The notes: generated by a model not told the origin, from the sequence alone. Shown: positions 7,952-16,170, numbered from the stretch's first letter. The stretch: DNA of 64,000 nucleotides from Streptomyces parvulus (GCF_014648855.1 NZ_BMRX01000017.1:1-64000), one strand, 5' to 3'. Numbers and translations: made by a program.

Positions 7952-9474
7952 GCGCCTGCAGCCCTTTCCTGGTCCGTGAGCAGGCCGATGCCTGGGTAGT
8001 GCTTGCGCTGGTTGGAAAGGATCATCTCCTTGGGCGAGGCCAGTCCCACGAGTTCCCGGGTCCGGGCCGCGAACGCCCTTGAGGACATGACCGGTGCCCC
8101 TTCATTCTGGCACCAGGTCTTGTAGGCGGCGTAGAGCGCCGTCTGTTCCGCTCGGAGGTCATGGCCGAGTACACAACTCTCCTCGTAGAAGCGGCCGGTG
8201 TGGTCCTCGGTCTCCGCGTACGCGGTGGTGGCGATGCGTACGCGCTCCGGGCCGGTGAGGTCTCGGTCGCCCGCGAGATAGTGCCGCGCGCCGTCGATGA
8301 GCCAGCCCAGGATGCCGGGTCCCTCCTCGGTGACAAGGATGTCGGCCAGGTTGTCGATCTTCCGGTGGTCGGGGACGACGCGTTCGAAGGGGATCAGGCG
8401 CATGCGGCGCCAGAACGCGAAGCCGCCGGTGCCCACCTCGGGCCGGTGGTTGCCCAGCAGCCAGAGCTTGTGCGTCGGCTCGAAGCTGAAGAAGTCCTGC
8501 CGCATCCGCCGGGCCTTGATCCGGTCCCCGCCCGTCAGCAGCTTCACCCGCGCCTCGTCGAACCGGTCCCCCGGCTTGACCTCGGAACACACGATCACCC
8601 GACGCCCGTGCAACTCCGCCAGATCGGTGGGATGCCCCTCATAGGGACGGGCCATCAGGAAGCCGGGGGGCGCCGCGTCCGCGTAGTCCCCCAGGAGCTT
8701 CATGAGCACGTCCAGGAGGACGGACTTGCCGTTCTTGCCGGAGCCGAAGAGGAACGGCAGGATCTGGCCGCCGACGTCACCGGTGACCGAGTACCCCAGC
8801 AGAAGCTGGAGGTAGTCGATCATCTCCCGCCCCTCGGCGTCGTCGCCGAAGGTGTCGGTCAGGAACCTCTCCCAGCGCGGGGTGGTCTGGTGCAGGGGGC
8901 CCACGGCGGTGGAGCGGGAGTGGAAGTCCTTGTTGGGGTCGGGCGCCTTGATCAGTCCGGTGCGCAGGTCGACGATGCCGTCCGGCGTGCACAACGCGTA
9001 CGGATCCGCGTCCAGACGAGCCGCGTTCAGCACCATCCCCGGCGCCGACCTCGCCTGCGCCAGCATGGCGTTGATGCCCGTGGTGGACAGGGCCCGGCGG
9101 CGGTGGGTCTGCAGCGCGGTGGTCGTGAAGGTGCCCCGCGGGTCGTGGGTGGCGATGCTCTCGGCGAGGTCGCCGGCGGCCCACAGCACGGTGTCGTCCT
9201 CGTCCATCTGCCAACGGGTGGTGTCCCAGCGATACCAGCCGATGCCGGGGACATGCCGGTAGTCGTTGGCGTAGAGCCTCACGAAGAGCTTCGCGTTGCC
9301 CCGGTCGGACAGCGTGTCGGGCAGCAGCCCGTCGGCCGTGGCCTCCCCCACCGGGGTGGGGTGGGAGCCGGACTGGGCGGGGCGGGGCACCGCCGCGGTG
9401 CCCTGTGCGCGGATCTGCGCGGCGACGGCTTCCGGGTTGAACTCGAAGAGCGTTTCGGGCCGGGGGGACGTCAC
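7948..9474 (-). CDS. Phage/plasmid primase-helicase, P4/D5 type
   Basis: 508-aa SF3-type helicase of plasmid and phage replication. The N-terminal half includes the D5_N-like region (residues about 60-220: NAKLFVRLYANDYRHVPGIGWYRWDTTRW, and later LCTPDGIVDLRTG). The helicase core follows: Walker A LFGSGKNGKSVLLDVL, Walker B-like VIVCSEV, and the C motif KLWLLGNHRPEV before the Arg-finger region FWRRMRLIPFE. The C-terminus is a winged-helix-like segment (AYKTWCQNEGAPVMSSRAFAARTREL). The GTG start at 9474 overlaps the stop of the upstream primase gene by four bases. With that gene it should unwind and prime DNA at the adjacent origin-like region. This makes the block a replicon rather than a chromosomal segment. 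Confidence 0.88.
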   Translation of the reverse strand: MTSPRPETLFEFNPEAVAAQIRAQGTAAVPRPAQSGSHPTPVGEATADGLLPDTLSDRGNAKLFVRLYANDYRHVPGIGWYRWDTTRWQMDEDDTVLWAAGDLAESIATHDPRGTFTTTALQTHRRRALSTTGINAMLAQARSAPGMVLNAARLDADPYALCTPDGIVDLRTGLIKAPDPNKDFHSRSTAVGPLHQTTPRWERFLTDTFGDDAEGREMIDYLQLLLGYSVTGDVGGQILPFLFGSGKNGKSVLLDVLMKLLGDYADAAPPGFLMARPYEGHPTDLAELHGRRVIVCSEVKPGDRFDEARVKLLTGGDRIKARRMRQDFFSFEPTHKLWLLGNHRPEVGTGGFAFWRRMRLIPFERVVPDHRKIDNLADILVTEEGPGILGWLIDGARHYLAGDRDLTGPERVRIATTAYAETEDHTGRFYEESCVLGHDLRAEQTALYAAYKTWCQNEGAPVMSSRAFAARTRELVGLASPKEMILSNQRKHYPGIGLLTDQERAAGA

Positions 9475-10580
9475 TGGCGCCTCCCGTTGTCGTGGAGTGG
9501 CCGGTTGAGGCCTGCGGTGAGGCCGCTGCGGATGATCTGCTCGATGCGGCGCTCCTGTCCGGGGCGGGCCGCGGCCGCGGTCTGCGTCAGGGCCTGCTCG
9601 GCTTCCTCCCGGAGCAGACGGCCCGCGGCGACGAGCCCGCCCAGCGTGTACGAGGCGCGGTTGAGCGTGTCGGAGAAGCCCGCGCCCTCGGGGACCTGTC
9701 CGCAGGCCTCGACCGGCGCCAGGACGGCGGCGAGGATGTGCTGCTCCCGTCCGCCGCCCGCGGCGAGGACGGCCTGCCGGGCCCGGGGCGGGACCGGTCT
9801 GGGGGCGGGGATGTTGGCGGCGGGGAGGTGGCCGGTGCGTTCCAGTTCCTGAGCGAGCCACAGCGGCAGTGCCGCAGGTTCGCGCACGCTGCCGAGAGGG
9901 GTGTAGACGCCCTGCCGGGTGGCGGTGCCGGGGGCGATGATGTAGCTGCCGTGGGCGCGGACGTCGACCTGCCAGGCCAGCGCCCGCCCGGCGCCGGAGC
10001 CCACCGAGGACTGCCAGCGGCGGCCGTCACCGACCCGGTACCAGACGTGGAGGCCTCCGGAGGGGGTGCGCACGCGCAGCGTGGACTCGTCCTCCGCCGG
10101 GCTGGGCCTGCCCCGCAGGGCGGCCAGGACGGCCAGGGTGTGGAATCCGTTGGCCAGTCCGGTGAGGTCGATGTGGTCGGCGATCGGGATGCCGGGCAGG
10201 ATCCGGTCCCGCGTGGGCGGCTGGACGGGGTGGGCGTCGATGTCGATGACGACCAGGCCGGCTCGGCCGCAGGAGACCCCGATGCCGAACTTGGGGTTAC
10301 TCCCCCACCACTGCTGGATGCGCTCCTGGTCGAGCGTCGCGGAGTGAAAGCCGTGGCACCAGCGACCCGCGGGGATGCAGGGGCAGTCGGTGTGGGGATG
10401 CGGATTGTCCCGACAGTCGCTGCAGTTGGCGACGGGGATCTTGAGACCGGCGGCCAGGGGGTGAACGGGCCAGCCTCGGCGGGCACACCACCGCGCGGTC
10501 GCCAGAGACAGCTCAGCGACTGGAGCCTCAGGGGCGGGCCCCCGTGAGTCGCTGCGGGAAAGGTGCAGCTCAGCAGGCAT
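9471..10580 (-). CDS. Bifunctional DNA primase/polymerase (prim-pol) N-terminal domain protein
   Basis: 369-aa protein with an archaeo-eukaryotic-type prim-pol domain in its N-terminal two thirds: ATARWCARRGWPVHPL, then a zinc-binding-like CSDCRDNPHPHTDCPC cluster, WWGSNPKFGIGVSCGRAGLVVIDIDAH (the DxD catalytic pair), and RTPSGGLHVWYRV plus the strand around GSYIIAPGT. The last 130 residues are helical and may contact the helicase. It synthesises RNA or DNA primers at the plasmid origin. Start is the ATG at 10580, about 15 bases from the nearest repeat of the origin-like region. It is first in a leftward operon of three overlapping genes. Confidence 0.85.
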   Translation of the reverse strand: MPAELHLSRSDSRGPAPEAPVAELSLATARWCARRGWPVHPLAAGLKIPVANCSDCRDNPHPHTDCPCIPAGRWCHGFHSATLDQERIQQWWGSNPKFGIGVSCGRAGLVVIDIDAHPVQPPTRDRILPGIPIADHIDLTGLANGFHTLAVLAALRGRPSPAEDESTLRVRTPSGGLHVWYRVGDGRRWQSSVGSGAGRALAWQVDVRAHGSYIIAPGTATRQGVYTPLGSVREPAALPLWLAQELERTGHLPAANIPAPRPVPPRARQAVLAAGGGREQHILAAVLAPVEACGQVPEGAGFSDTLNRASYTLGGLVAAGRLLREEAEQALTQTAAAARPGQERRIEQIIRSGLTAGLNRPLHDNGRRQ

Positions 10581-11099
10581 CTCTCTCCCCCATCAGCGAC
10601 TGAAGCGACTCAACGATGGACACAGACTAGCGAACGTGTCCTGTGAGGTCATGGAGCCTGGGGAAAACTCCTGTGCCGCCGTGTCGGTGCGGTCTCTGAG
10701 GGGTTCCAGCGACCGAGACTCAGAGCGCAGCGACCGAGGGGCTTTGGGTCGCTGTTTGGGTCGCTTGAAAAAACCGCAGGTCACAGTGCATGCAAGAGAT
10801 CAATTAGCGACTGAAGCGACTGAAGGCTTCTATATATAACGCACACACGCGCACACGAATGTCCTCATATACCCGTACCTTGAGTCGCTTCAGTCGCTAC
10901 TACGCTGAGGCACCCCCTCTGACCTGGGCTTTTGTAGTAACTGAAGGCAGCGACTGAAGAGTCGCTGAGTAGCTGTTCTTCAGTCTCAGAGCCGTGTCGG
11001 GGTTCTGAGGGGGCAGCGACCGTAGCTACCGAAGCGACTCAACGGGAGCGAAGCACCCGTCAGGACCCGGGACTCCAGAGGCGAGGCGCCCACTGGCGT
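10581..11099 (+). other. Candidate plasmid replication origin: AGCGACT iterons around an AT-rich tract
   Basis: This 0.5-kb gene-free region upstream of the primase operon is filled with AGCGACT half-sites. The composite 16-mer AGCGACTGAAGCGACT occurs at 10595-10610 and 10806-10821, and its exact complement at 10883-10898. A hairpin form with AGCGACT facing AGTCGCT is at 10949-10966. Looser copies (AGCGACC, GGTCGCT, GAAGCGACT) are near 10708, 10729, 10747, 10759, 11014 and 11031. An AT-rich stretch TATATATAA (10831-10839) sits between direct and inverted copies, a plausible unwinding site. Iterons beside an AT-rich element and rep genes are the usual layout of iteron-controlled origins. Whether the replicon is linear or circular cannot be told. 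Confidence 0.65.
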
Positions 11100-11114
11100 T
11101 TCACAGTCTGTGAA
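11100..11114 (+). promoter_or_regulatory. Operator-like palindrome TTCACAG-T-CTGTGAA
   Basis: Perfect 7-bp inverted repeat with one central base, ending 28 bp before the ATG of the next gene. It suits a dimeric HTH protein, possibly the downstream gene product itself. Confidence 0.45.
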
Positions 11115-11142
11115 TCGCCTCGGAGCGGGGCAGGCTGTTCTC

Positions 11143-11952
11143 ATGGCATCCCGCAGCAAACGTTCCACCGACCCGACCAAGCCCCTGGTCAGGCCGGCCA
11201 GAAGCGTCGGCCCGCTGGACGCCCCCGCCCTCGTCGGCCAACTGCGCTCACTGCACGAGGAAGCCGAGGACCCCGCCGTTGAACGCATGCCGGCGGACGA
11301 CGAGATCTACGGCGCACTCCTCTACGTGGAGAAGCACGCGGGCTCGCTGCGAGGCTTGGCTCCCGAGAAGCAGAAGGCCGCCGCCCTGACCCGCGTACTG
11401 CTCTGGGAGTTCCTCGGCGAACGACTGCATGTCCACCAGAGCACGGCGGTCGAGGCCGCCCGTGCCGCCGGTGCCGAATGGAGGGAGCTGGCTCCGGCCT
11501 TGGCCGTCGGCGCGTCGAACGCCGCGTACAACAAGGCCCTGCGCCTGAGGGCCGTCTCGCTGGCCGACGCCGGACCGGAAGGGGAACCGGTCCGGCGCAC
11601 CCCCGAGGCGGTCCGCCGGGCCGAACGCTGCATCGCCGAACAGCGGGCGGCCGAGCAGCGGGCGCAGACCGCCGCCCGGCAACGGCACCATCTCCTCGCT
11701 CGGAGCGCTCAACGTCTCCTGGACCAACAGGACGGCCTGGTCCTGGACGAGGACGCCGAGTACTGGCTCGGTGAAGTGGCGGAGGTACTCCCCCACTGCG
11801 ATACGCCCACGCAGATGCTGGGGCTCAGCCGGTATCTGAGCGCCGCGCTGCGCGCCCTCCGTCGGCTGGAGCAGCACTCCGGCAAGCCGATGGCCCGGAC
11901 CCGTGAGGCTCATGCCGCCTGTGCGGCGGTCGCCGCGGCCCTGGCGGAGTAG
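11143..11952 (+). CDS. Plasmid-associated protein of unknown function with a central HTH-like segment
   Basis: 269-aa protein I cannot name. It starts with a basic tail (MASRSKRSTDPTKPLVRPARS). Residues about 45-105 are helical. A segment VEAARAAGAEWRELAPALAVGASNAAYNKALRLRAVSL (about 115-150) has the look of a helix-turn-helix. A long coiled region rich in Ala, Glu, Arg and Gln follows (RRAERCIAEQRAAEQRAQTAARQRHHLLARSAQRLL), then an acidic and helical C-terminus. No membrane segments. ATG 11143 is used; GTG 11110 is possible. It lies between the origin-like region and the first parS-like sites, all in one orientation with parA-parB, so a DNA-binding role in replication or segregation is a reasonable guess. 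Confidence 0.65.
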   Translation: MASRSKRSTDPTKPLVRPARSVGPLDAPALVGQLRSLHEEAEDPAVERMPADDEIYGALLYVEKHAGSLRGLAPEKQKAAALTRVLLWEFLGERLHVHQSTAVEAARAAGAEWRELAPALAVGASNAAYNKALRLRAVSLADAGPEGEPVRRTPEAVRRAERCIAEQRAAEQRAQTAARQRHHLLARSAQRLLDQQDGLVLDEDAEYWLGEVAEVLPHCDTPTQMLGLSRYLSAALRALRRLEQHSGKPMARTREAHAACAAVAAALAE

Positions 11953-11977
11953 CTCCCGAGTAGCCATGGCCTCCTCC

Positions 11978-12002
11978 CGGGCTATTACGTCGTAATAGCC
12001 CG
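11978..12002 (+). promoter_or_regulatory. parS-like palindrome 1 upstream of parA
   Basis: Perfect palindrome with 12-bp arms and one central base, core GGCTATTACG-T-CGTAATAGCC. It is AT-rich in a GC-rich setting and lies 123 bp before the parA start. A second and third copy of the same core follow at 12028-12046 and 14220-14236, which makes a centromere (parS) or ParA/ParB operator the best reading. Confidence 0.7.
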
Positions 12003-12027
12003 CCTCACAGACCGGGTCGGCGAGCAA

Positions 12028-12046
12028 GCTATTACGACGTAATAGC
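12028..12046 (+). promoter_or_regulatory. parS-like palindrome 2 upstream of parA
   Basis: GCTATTACG-A-CGTAATAGC, perfect 9-bp arms around one base, 47 bp centre to centre from palindrome 1. Paired sites in the leader of parA suit a partition complex that also represses the parAB operon. Confidence 0.7.
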
Positions 12047-12124
12047 CCCAACGGCATCCAACACCCCCTGCTTGGTAACGTGTCGGTGCCGCAAAGGATC
12101 ATGGACGTTAGTAAGGTGACCCCC

Positions 12125-13387
12125 ATGAGTTCTCCAGCCACCTCCAGCGACCGCGAGAAGGTCGTCTCCAAGCTGCCGGGATGGCTCCGGCAGAACCTCA
12201 AGATCAGAGCCGCCCAGCACGGCATCGAGATCCAGGCCGCCGTTGAGCAGGGCATCCGTGACTGGTGCGGTCTGGCCTCCACCACGGCGACCGTCGACAC
12301 CGCGGGTGCCGACTCCTTCTCCACCTTCCTGCCGCCGGGTCAGTGGGAGGAGTTCCGACAGGTCGTCGCCGATCGCCGCATCTCCCTGATCCAGGGACTC
12401 GCCCAGTCCGTGCAACTGTGGCTCGACTCCAACCCGGCCCCGGACGTCGACCGCCCGGAGATCACCCGGCGCATCATCGTGTGCAACCAGAAGGGTGGCG
12501 TCGGCAAGACAGCCATTACCGCCGGCCTGGGTGAGGCCCTCGCCGAAGACCCCAACGCGCTCCATGCCGTTCAGATCGCCAAGGCACTCGCCAAGGCCCT
12601 GCGTGCCAGCGACACCGAAGGGGGCGAGTCGCCGAGCAGCGACCCGCTCGACATCGAGAATCTTCCCGGTCTCGGACTGCGCGTCCTCCTCGTCGACTTC
12701 GACCCGCAGTGCCACCTCACCAACCAGCTCGGTGGCAGTCCCCTGCCCATGAACGGTGACAGCCTCACCAACCACATGGCAGGCGATCCCAAGGGCGATC
12801 TGCGCGACCTCGTCGTCTCCATCGACGACGACAGCTTCAACGGTCGGCTCCACCTTCTGCCCGCCTGCAACGACGCCTTCCTCCTCGACGTGAGACTGTC
12901 CGCCGTACGGGCCCGCGAGGCAGCGCTCGAACGAGCCCTCGCCCCGCTGGAGGCCGACTACGACGTCATCGTCGTCGACTGCCCGCCCAGCCTCGGCCTC
13001 AGCATGGACGCCGCCTCCTACTACGGCCGGCGCCGCGAAGGGGAGAAGCCCGGACAGTCCGGCGCGCTCATCGTCGTCCAGGCCGAGGACAGCTCCGCCG
13101 ACGCCTATGACCTGCTCACCACTCAGATCGACGACCTGCGTGGCGACCTCCAGATCGACGTCGACTACCTCGGCATCGTCGTCAACCTCTATGACTCCCG
13201 GCGCGGATACATCGCCACCTCCTCACTCCAGGGGTGGGTCGACATAAAGGATCCCCGCGTCGTCGGACTCATCGGAGACCTCAAGGAACAGAAGGAAGCC
13301 GTCCGTATGAAGCAGCCACTGCTGTCGTACGCCCCCAAGTCCCAGCAGGCGATCGGCATGCGCGCACTGGCCAGGGAGATCGCATGA
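12125..13387 (+). CDS. parA: Plasmid partition ATPase ParA
   Basis: 420-aa Walker-type ATPase that moves plasmid copies apart by cycling on nucleoid DNA, driven by ParB bound to parS. The deviant Walker A KGGVGKT is at residues 123-129, followed by a Walker A' region (VLLVDFDPQCHLTNQL) and a Walker B-like VIVVDCPPSLGL. The N-terminal 110 residues are an extension with helical, possibly DNA-binding character (SKLPGWLRQNLKIRAAQHGIEIQAAVEQGIRDW), as in larger plasmid ParAs, so it may also autorepress through the upstream palindromes. Between Walker A and A' there is an insert of about 30 residues (ALAEDPNALHAVQIAKALAKALRASDTEGG) longer than usual. ATG 12125 is chosen because AAGGTGA (12114-12119) precedes it; GTG 12080 is an alternative. 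Stop overlaps parB by ATGA. Confidence 0.9.
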   Translation: MSSPATSSDREKVVSKLPGWLRQNLKIRAAQHGIEIQAAVEQGIRDWCGLASTTATVDTAGADSFSTFLPPGQWEEFRQVVADRRISLIQGLAQSVQLWLDSNPAPDVDRPEITRRIIVCNQKGGVGKTAITAGLGEALAEDPNALHAVQIAKALAKALRASDTEGGESPSSDPLDIENLPGLGLRVLLVDFDPQCHLTNQLGGSPLPMNGDSLTNHMAGDPKGDLRDLVVSIDDDSFNGRLHLLPACNDAFLLDVRLSAVRAREAALERALAPLEADYDVIVVDCPPSLGLSMDAASYYGRRREGEKPGQSGALIVVQAEDSSADAYDLLTTQIDDLRGDLQIDVDYLGIVVNLYDSRRGYIATSSLQGWVDIKDPRVVGLIGDLKEQKEAVRMKQPLLSYAPKSQQAIGMRALAREIA

Positions 13388-14649
13388 GCAAGGCCGACCG
13401 ACTGGGTGCCGGAAGGTTCGGCGGGGGAGCACGCCCGGTCAGCGCCCGCCGCCAGGCCGTCGCCGCGGCAACCGGGGTCCCGACCGACGGCGTCGCCCCG
13501 CCGACCGCGCTGTCTCCGGACCGCATCAGTCTCAACCCCGACAATCCCCGATCCAGCCTCGGTGACCTCACCGATCTGGCGGGCAGCCTCAAGACCCACG
13601 GCCAGAAGCAAGCGATCACGATCATGAACCGTGACGCCTACGTCAAGGCCAACCCGGAGCGCGAGGCCGACCTCGAACGCGACACCACGTACGTCGTGAT
13701 CGACGGCAGCAGCCGACTGGCGGCCGCGCGCGAAGCGGGCCTGGACACCCTCAAGGTCATGGTCAGCGACGACCAGGGCAACACCTCCGAGGAACTCCTC
13801 GAGTCGGCCCTCGTCGCCAACATTCACCGCCAGGACCTTGAGGAGCTGGACGAGGCCCGCGCTCTTCAACGGCTTCTGGGCATCCACGGCAGCCAGACCG
13901 CGCTGGCCAAGCGGCTTCACCGCTCCCAGGGCTGGGTCTCCCAGCGGCTCGCTCTGCTCAATCTGACCCCCGCGCTCCAGGAGCGGATCAGCGAAGAGCC
14001 CATCGATTTGCTGCGGGCCGTGGGCAACAAGCCGGCCGAGCAGCAGGAAGCGGCACTTGAGGCGCTCAAGGAGGAGCGCGCCCGCAAGGACGCGGAGCGG
14101 AGGGAACGCAACCGGAAGCCCTCGGTCCCGGAGACACTCCTCAGTGGCCCCGCCACCCCAGAGAGCGGTGGAGTAGGGGAAGAAGCAGAGGGAGGGGACG
14201 AGGCAGACAAGGCCGAGGGCTATTACGGCGTAATAGAAGCCGCCCCCGCAGCCGACGTCCGCGGCGCCAAGTACTCCGACGCCAAGGCGCCTGCCGTCAA
14301 GGCTCCCGCGGCGATCCCTCAGGCTGGTGCCACGGACACGGACACGGACACCGACACCGACCCTGGCCCTGGCGCGCAGGCGGTTCCGGAGCCGCGGACC
14401 GGCAAGCCCGCATCTGGCTCCGGGTCCGGGTCCGGTACGAGCGTCAACGGCGAGCCGCAGCAGGCCCGCAAGGTTCCGTACGACGAGCCCGGTGCCCTCG
14501 CCATGCTCCTGGACATCAAGATCGAGAAGGACGACACCTTCTTCGCTCTGCTGCGCTTCCTCAACATGAAGGCGCTGGACCGGGACCGTGCCAGGCTGGA
14601 GGAGCTGGCGCGTTCCTTCGCGGAGCAGTCGGCTGGTCGACCGGAGTAG
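13384..14649 (+). CDS. parB: Plasmid partition protein ParB
   Basis: 421-aa centromere-binding protein and CTPase-type clamp. The N-terminal ParB/Srx domain has LSPDRISLNPDNPRSSLGDLTDLAGSLKTHG and TYVVIDGSSRLAAAREAG, where GSSR replaces the usual GERR but the GxxRxxA pattern stays. ALVANIHRQDLEELDEARA is the second CTP motif (NxxR). The HTH is SQTALAKRLHRSQGWVSQRLALLNL, followed by helices to about residue 240. The C-terminal third is a low-complexity linker with a (TD)5 run encoded at about 14333-14362 and a GSGSGSG run, then a short helical end (LAMLLDIKIEKDDTFFALLRFLNMKALDRDRARLEELARSF) that may be the dimer domain. A third parS-like site lies in the linker-coding part. Confidence 0.9.
   Translation: MSKADRLGAGRFGGGARPVSARRQAVAAATGVPTDGVAPPTALSPDRISLNPDNPRSSLGDLTDLAGSLKTHGQKQAITIMNRDAYVKANPEREADLERDTTYVVIDGSSRLAAAREAGLDTLKVMVSDDQGNTSEELLESALVANIHRQDLEELDEARALQRLLGIHGSQTALAKRLHRSQGWVSQRLALLNLTPALQERISEEPIDLLRAVGNKPAEQQEAALEALKEERARKDAERRERNRKPSVPETLLSGPATPESGGVGEEAEGGDEADKAEGYYGVIEAAPAADVRGAKYSDAKAPAVKAPAAIPQAGATDTDTDTDTDPGPGAQAVPEPRTGKPASGSGSGSGTSVNGEPQQARKVPYDEPGALAMLLDIKIEKDDTFFALLRFLNMKALDRDRARLEELARSFAEQSAGRPE
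14220..14236 (+). promoter_or_regulatory. parS-like palindrome 3, inside parB
   Basis: CTATTACG-G-CGTAATAG, perfect 8-bp arms, same core as the two sites before parA. It is in the coding part for the flexible linker (reads GYYGVIEA), where sequence constraint on the protein is weak, so it could serve as a binding site. Confidence 0.55.
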
Positions 14650-14678
14650 CAGAGAAGACCGACGTCCGCGCGCCCGGC

Positions 14679-15617
14679 CTAGGCTGCCAGCAGGCCGGCG
14701 GCGCGGCGGCGGAAGACCTCCGCGGTACTGGGTTCACCGAGGGTGTCGAGGGTCCGGGCGAAGTCGTCCAGAACGCGGGCGAGTTCGATGCGTTCGTCGG
14801 AGCGGCGCAGTTCCGTCGCGGCTCGGGAGAGGGTCGGCAGTCGCCTCTCGGGTTCCTCGGTGGCGGACAGGACCCGCAGTGCGATGCCGCGTTCGCGAGG
14901 GCCCGGCGCGGGGGAGGCCAGTTCCTCCATGAGCAGTGCGTGCGCCTGATCCCTTTGACCGAGTCGGAGAAGGGCTTGCGCCAGGTCGCTGCGCCACGGC
15001 AGGTAGGGGAGTAGCTGTGTGGTGTGCCGCCGCACCAGCAGGGCGACGCGGGTGAAGGCGGCGAGGGCCTCGTCGGGACGGTCCAGGGCCAGGAGCAGCC
15101 GTCCGCGGGCCCGTAGCGGGGGGAGGCCGCTCAGGTCGGGGTTGGCGGCCGGTTCTCCCAGACGCGTGGCCGCCTCCTCGTGGCGTCCCTGTTCGATGAG
15201 TGCTTCCGTCAGCAGCGCGATGGCCCAGGAGCCGACCGCAGCCGGCTGGTCGGTACCGTCACCCGCTGCTTCGGCCGCCTCGTACTCGGCGCCGGGGAGG
15301 TCGCCGAGGTGGAGCAGCGATTCCGAGCGCAGGGCACCAAATGCCGCTGTCCACGCGGCGGTTCTGGCGCGGTTGCGCAACTCGACGCACCAGAGGGCCA
15401 CTTGGTGTGGACGTCCGTCGTGCAGCAGGACGCGGGCGGCACGGAAGTGCTCCGGGCCGACGGCGGACTGGCTGGACCGTAGAAGTCGTTCCGCCTCGTC
15501 CGGGTCGTCGGAGCCGATCGCGGGGCGGGCGGCGTACCAGCAGGGTGTCCCCTCCCCGGCGAACAGGAAGGACTGTGCCGGTGTTGTGGGCCTTCCGGTC
15601 GTCCGGGTATGCGTCAT
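14679..15617 (-). CDS. Stand-alone TPR protein resembling the TPR part of LAL (large LuxR) regulators
   Basis: 312-aa helical protein made of TPR-like repeats, for example RAARVLLHDGRPHQVALWCVELRNRARTAAWTAAFGALRSESLLHLGDLPGAEYEAAEAAG and LPWRSDLAQALLRLGQRDQAHALLMEELASPAPGPRERGIALRVLS. The pattern, including the final DFARTLDTLGEPSTAEVFRRRAAGLLA, is that found just before the LuxR helix-turn-helix in LAL activators. Neither the N-terminal MalT-type ATPase nor the C-terminal HTH is present. It may be a remnant of a LAL gene cut at both ends, or a real single-domain TPR protein, since the frame is clean with an ATG start. It converges on parB (29 bp between stops). Possible partner or remnant regulator of the PKS cluster, not proven. 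Confidence 0.6.
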   Translation of the reverse strand: MTHTRTTGRPTTPAQSFLFAGEGTPCWYAARPAIGSDDPDEAERLLRSSQSAVGPEHFRAARVLLHDGRPHQVALWCVELRNRARTAAWTAAFGALRSESLLHLGDLPGAEYEAAEAAGDGTDQPAAVGSWAIALLTEALIEQGRHEEAATRLGEPAANPDLSGLPPLRARGRLLLALDRPDEALAAFTRVALLVRRHTTQLLPYLPWRSDLAQALLRLGQRDQAHALLMEELASPAPGPRERGIALRVLSATEEPERRLPTLSRAATELRRSDERIELARVLDDFARTLDTLGEPSTAEVFRRRAAGLLAA

Positions 15618-15780
15618 CGGCCCAGTGAACCGGAGGCGGGCGGGACGGGCGATGGTCCTCTACCCGCCCTTGAGCGGTTGTCGACCGGCCCATCCGTAAG
15701 GGGCGGCGTACGTACGGGGCTGCAAGGGGAGGGGCGGCTCCCCCGTGACGACGAGCGGTGTTGTCCCAGGAGTCATCGAC

Positions 15781-15841
15781 CACGTCCTGAGCGCCGTACC
15801 TCATTAACGTCACGTCAATGAGGTACGGCGCTCAGGACGTG
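15781..15841 (+). repeat. 61-bp near-perfect inverted repeat
   Basis: Thirty base pairs with a single mismatch (15806/15816) around one central base (15811). The 25-bp outer arms are perfect: left 15781-15805 starting CACGTCCTGAGCG, right 15817-15841 ending CGCTCAGGACGTG. The centre reads ACGT-C-ACGT. It lies between the winged-helix genes and the TPR gene, both leftward. No T-tract follows on either strand, so a simple terminator is not the best reading. It could be an operator, a recombination or transfer site, or a hairpin affecting readthrough. Confidence 0.9.
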
Positions 15842-15858
15842 TCGGATTGCGGTGTGCG

Positions 15859-16170
15859 TCAGGTCGCGCGGCGCAGTGGGACGACGACGTTCTCGCCGAG
15901 GTGCTTGGGGTCGAGCCGGTAGTACCTGATGTGGCCGATCTTCTCCGTCTCCTCCAGCCAGCCGGCCTCGATGACCTGCTTACGGGTGCGGGAGAAGACA
16001 GGGGGTGCCATGCCCACCAGTTTCGCCAGGTTGGCGGCGGTCTCCAGGATGGCTCCGGACCGGTCGGTGGGGTGCAGGGCGTAGAGCATCACGACGAGTC
16101 GTTGGTTGGCGGTCATGCCGACCGTGGCCTTCAGCAGGTTGAGGTTCTTCTGCTTGTCGTCGCTGGTCAC
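15859..16170 (-). CDS. Small winged-helix DNA-binding protein
   Basis: 103-aa predicted wHTH protein: NQRLVVMLYALHPTDRSGAILETAANLAKLVGMAPPVFSRTRKQVIEAGWLEETEKIGHIRYYRLDPKHLG shows three helices with a recognition helix at PPVFSRTRKQVIEAG and a beta wing GHIRYYRL. The GTG start at 16170 overlaps the stop of the upstream gene by GTGA, so the two are translationally coupled. It ends 18 bp from the 61-bp inverted repeat. The paired genes look like plasmid-type regulators or replication accessory factors; the target is unknown, though the 61-bp repeat and the ACGTCACGTCAAT motif nearby are natural candidates. Confidence 0.65.
   Translation of the reverse strand: MTSDDKQKNLNLLKATVGMTANQRLVVMLYALHPTDRSGAILETAANLAKLVGMAPPVFSRTRKQVIEAGWLEETEKIGHIRYYRLDPKHLGENVVVPLRRAT

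Noticed and set aside
10595..11040. CRISPR array
   Set aside because: The AGCGACT repeats are short, unevenly spaced and occur in both orientations; no cas genes are near. An iteron origin fits better.
15781..15841. 61-bp inverted repeat as a plain Rho-independent terminator
   Set aside because: No T-tract on either strand, and its centre motif recurs 1 kb away near a promoter, which suggests a protein-binding or other role.
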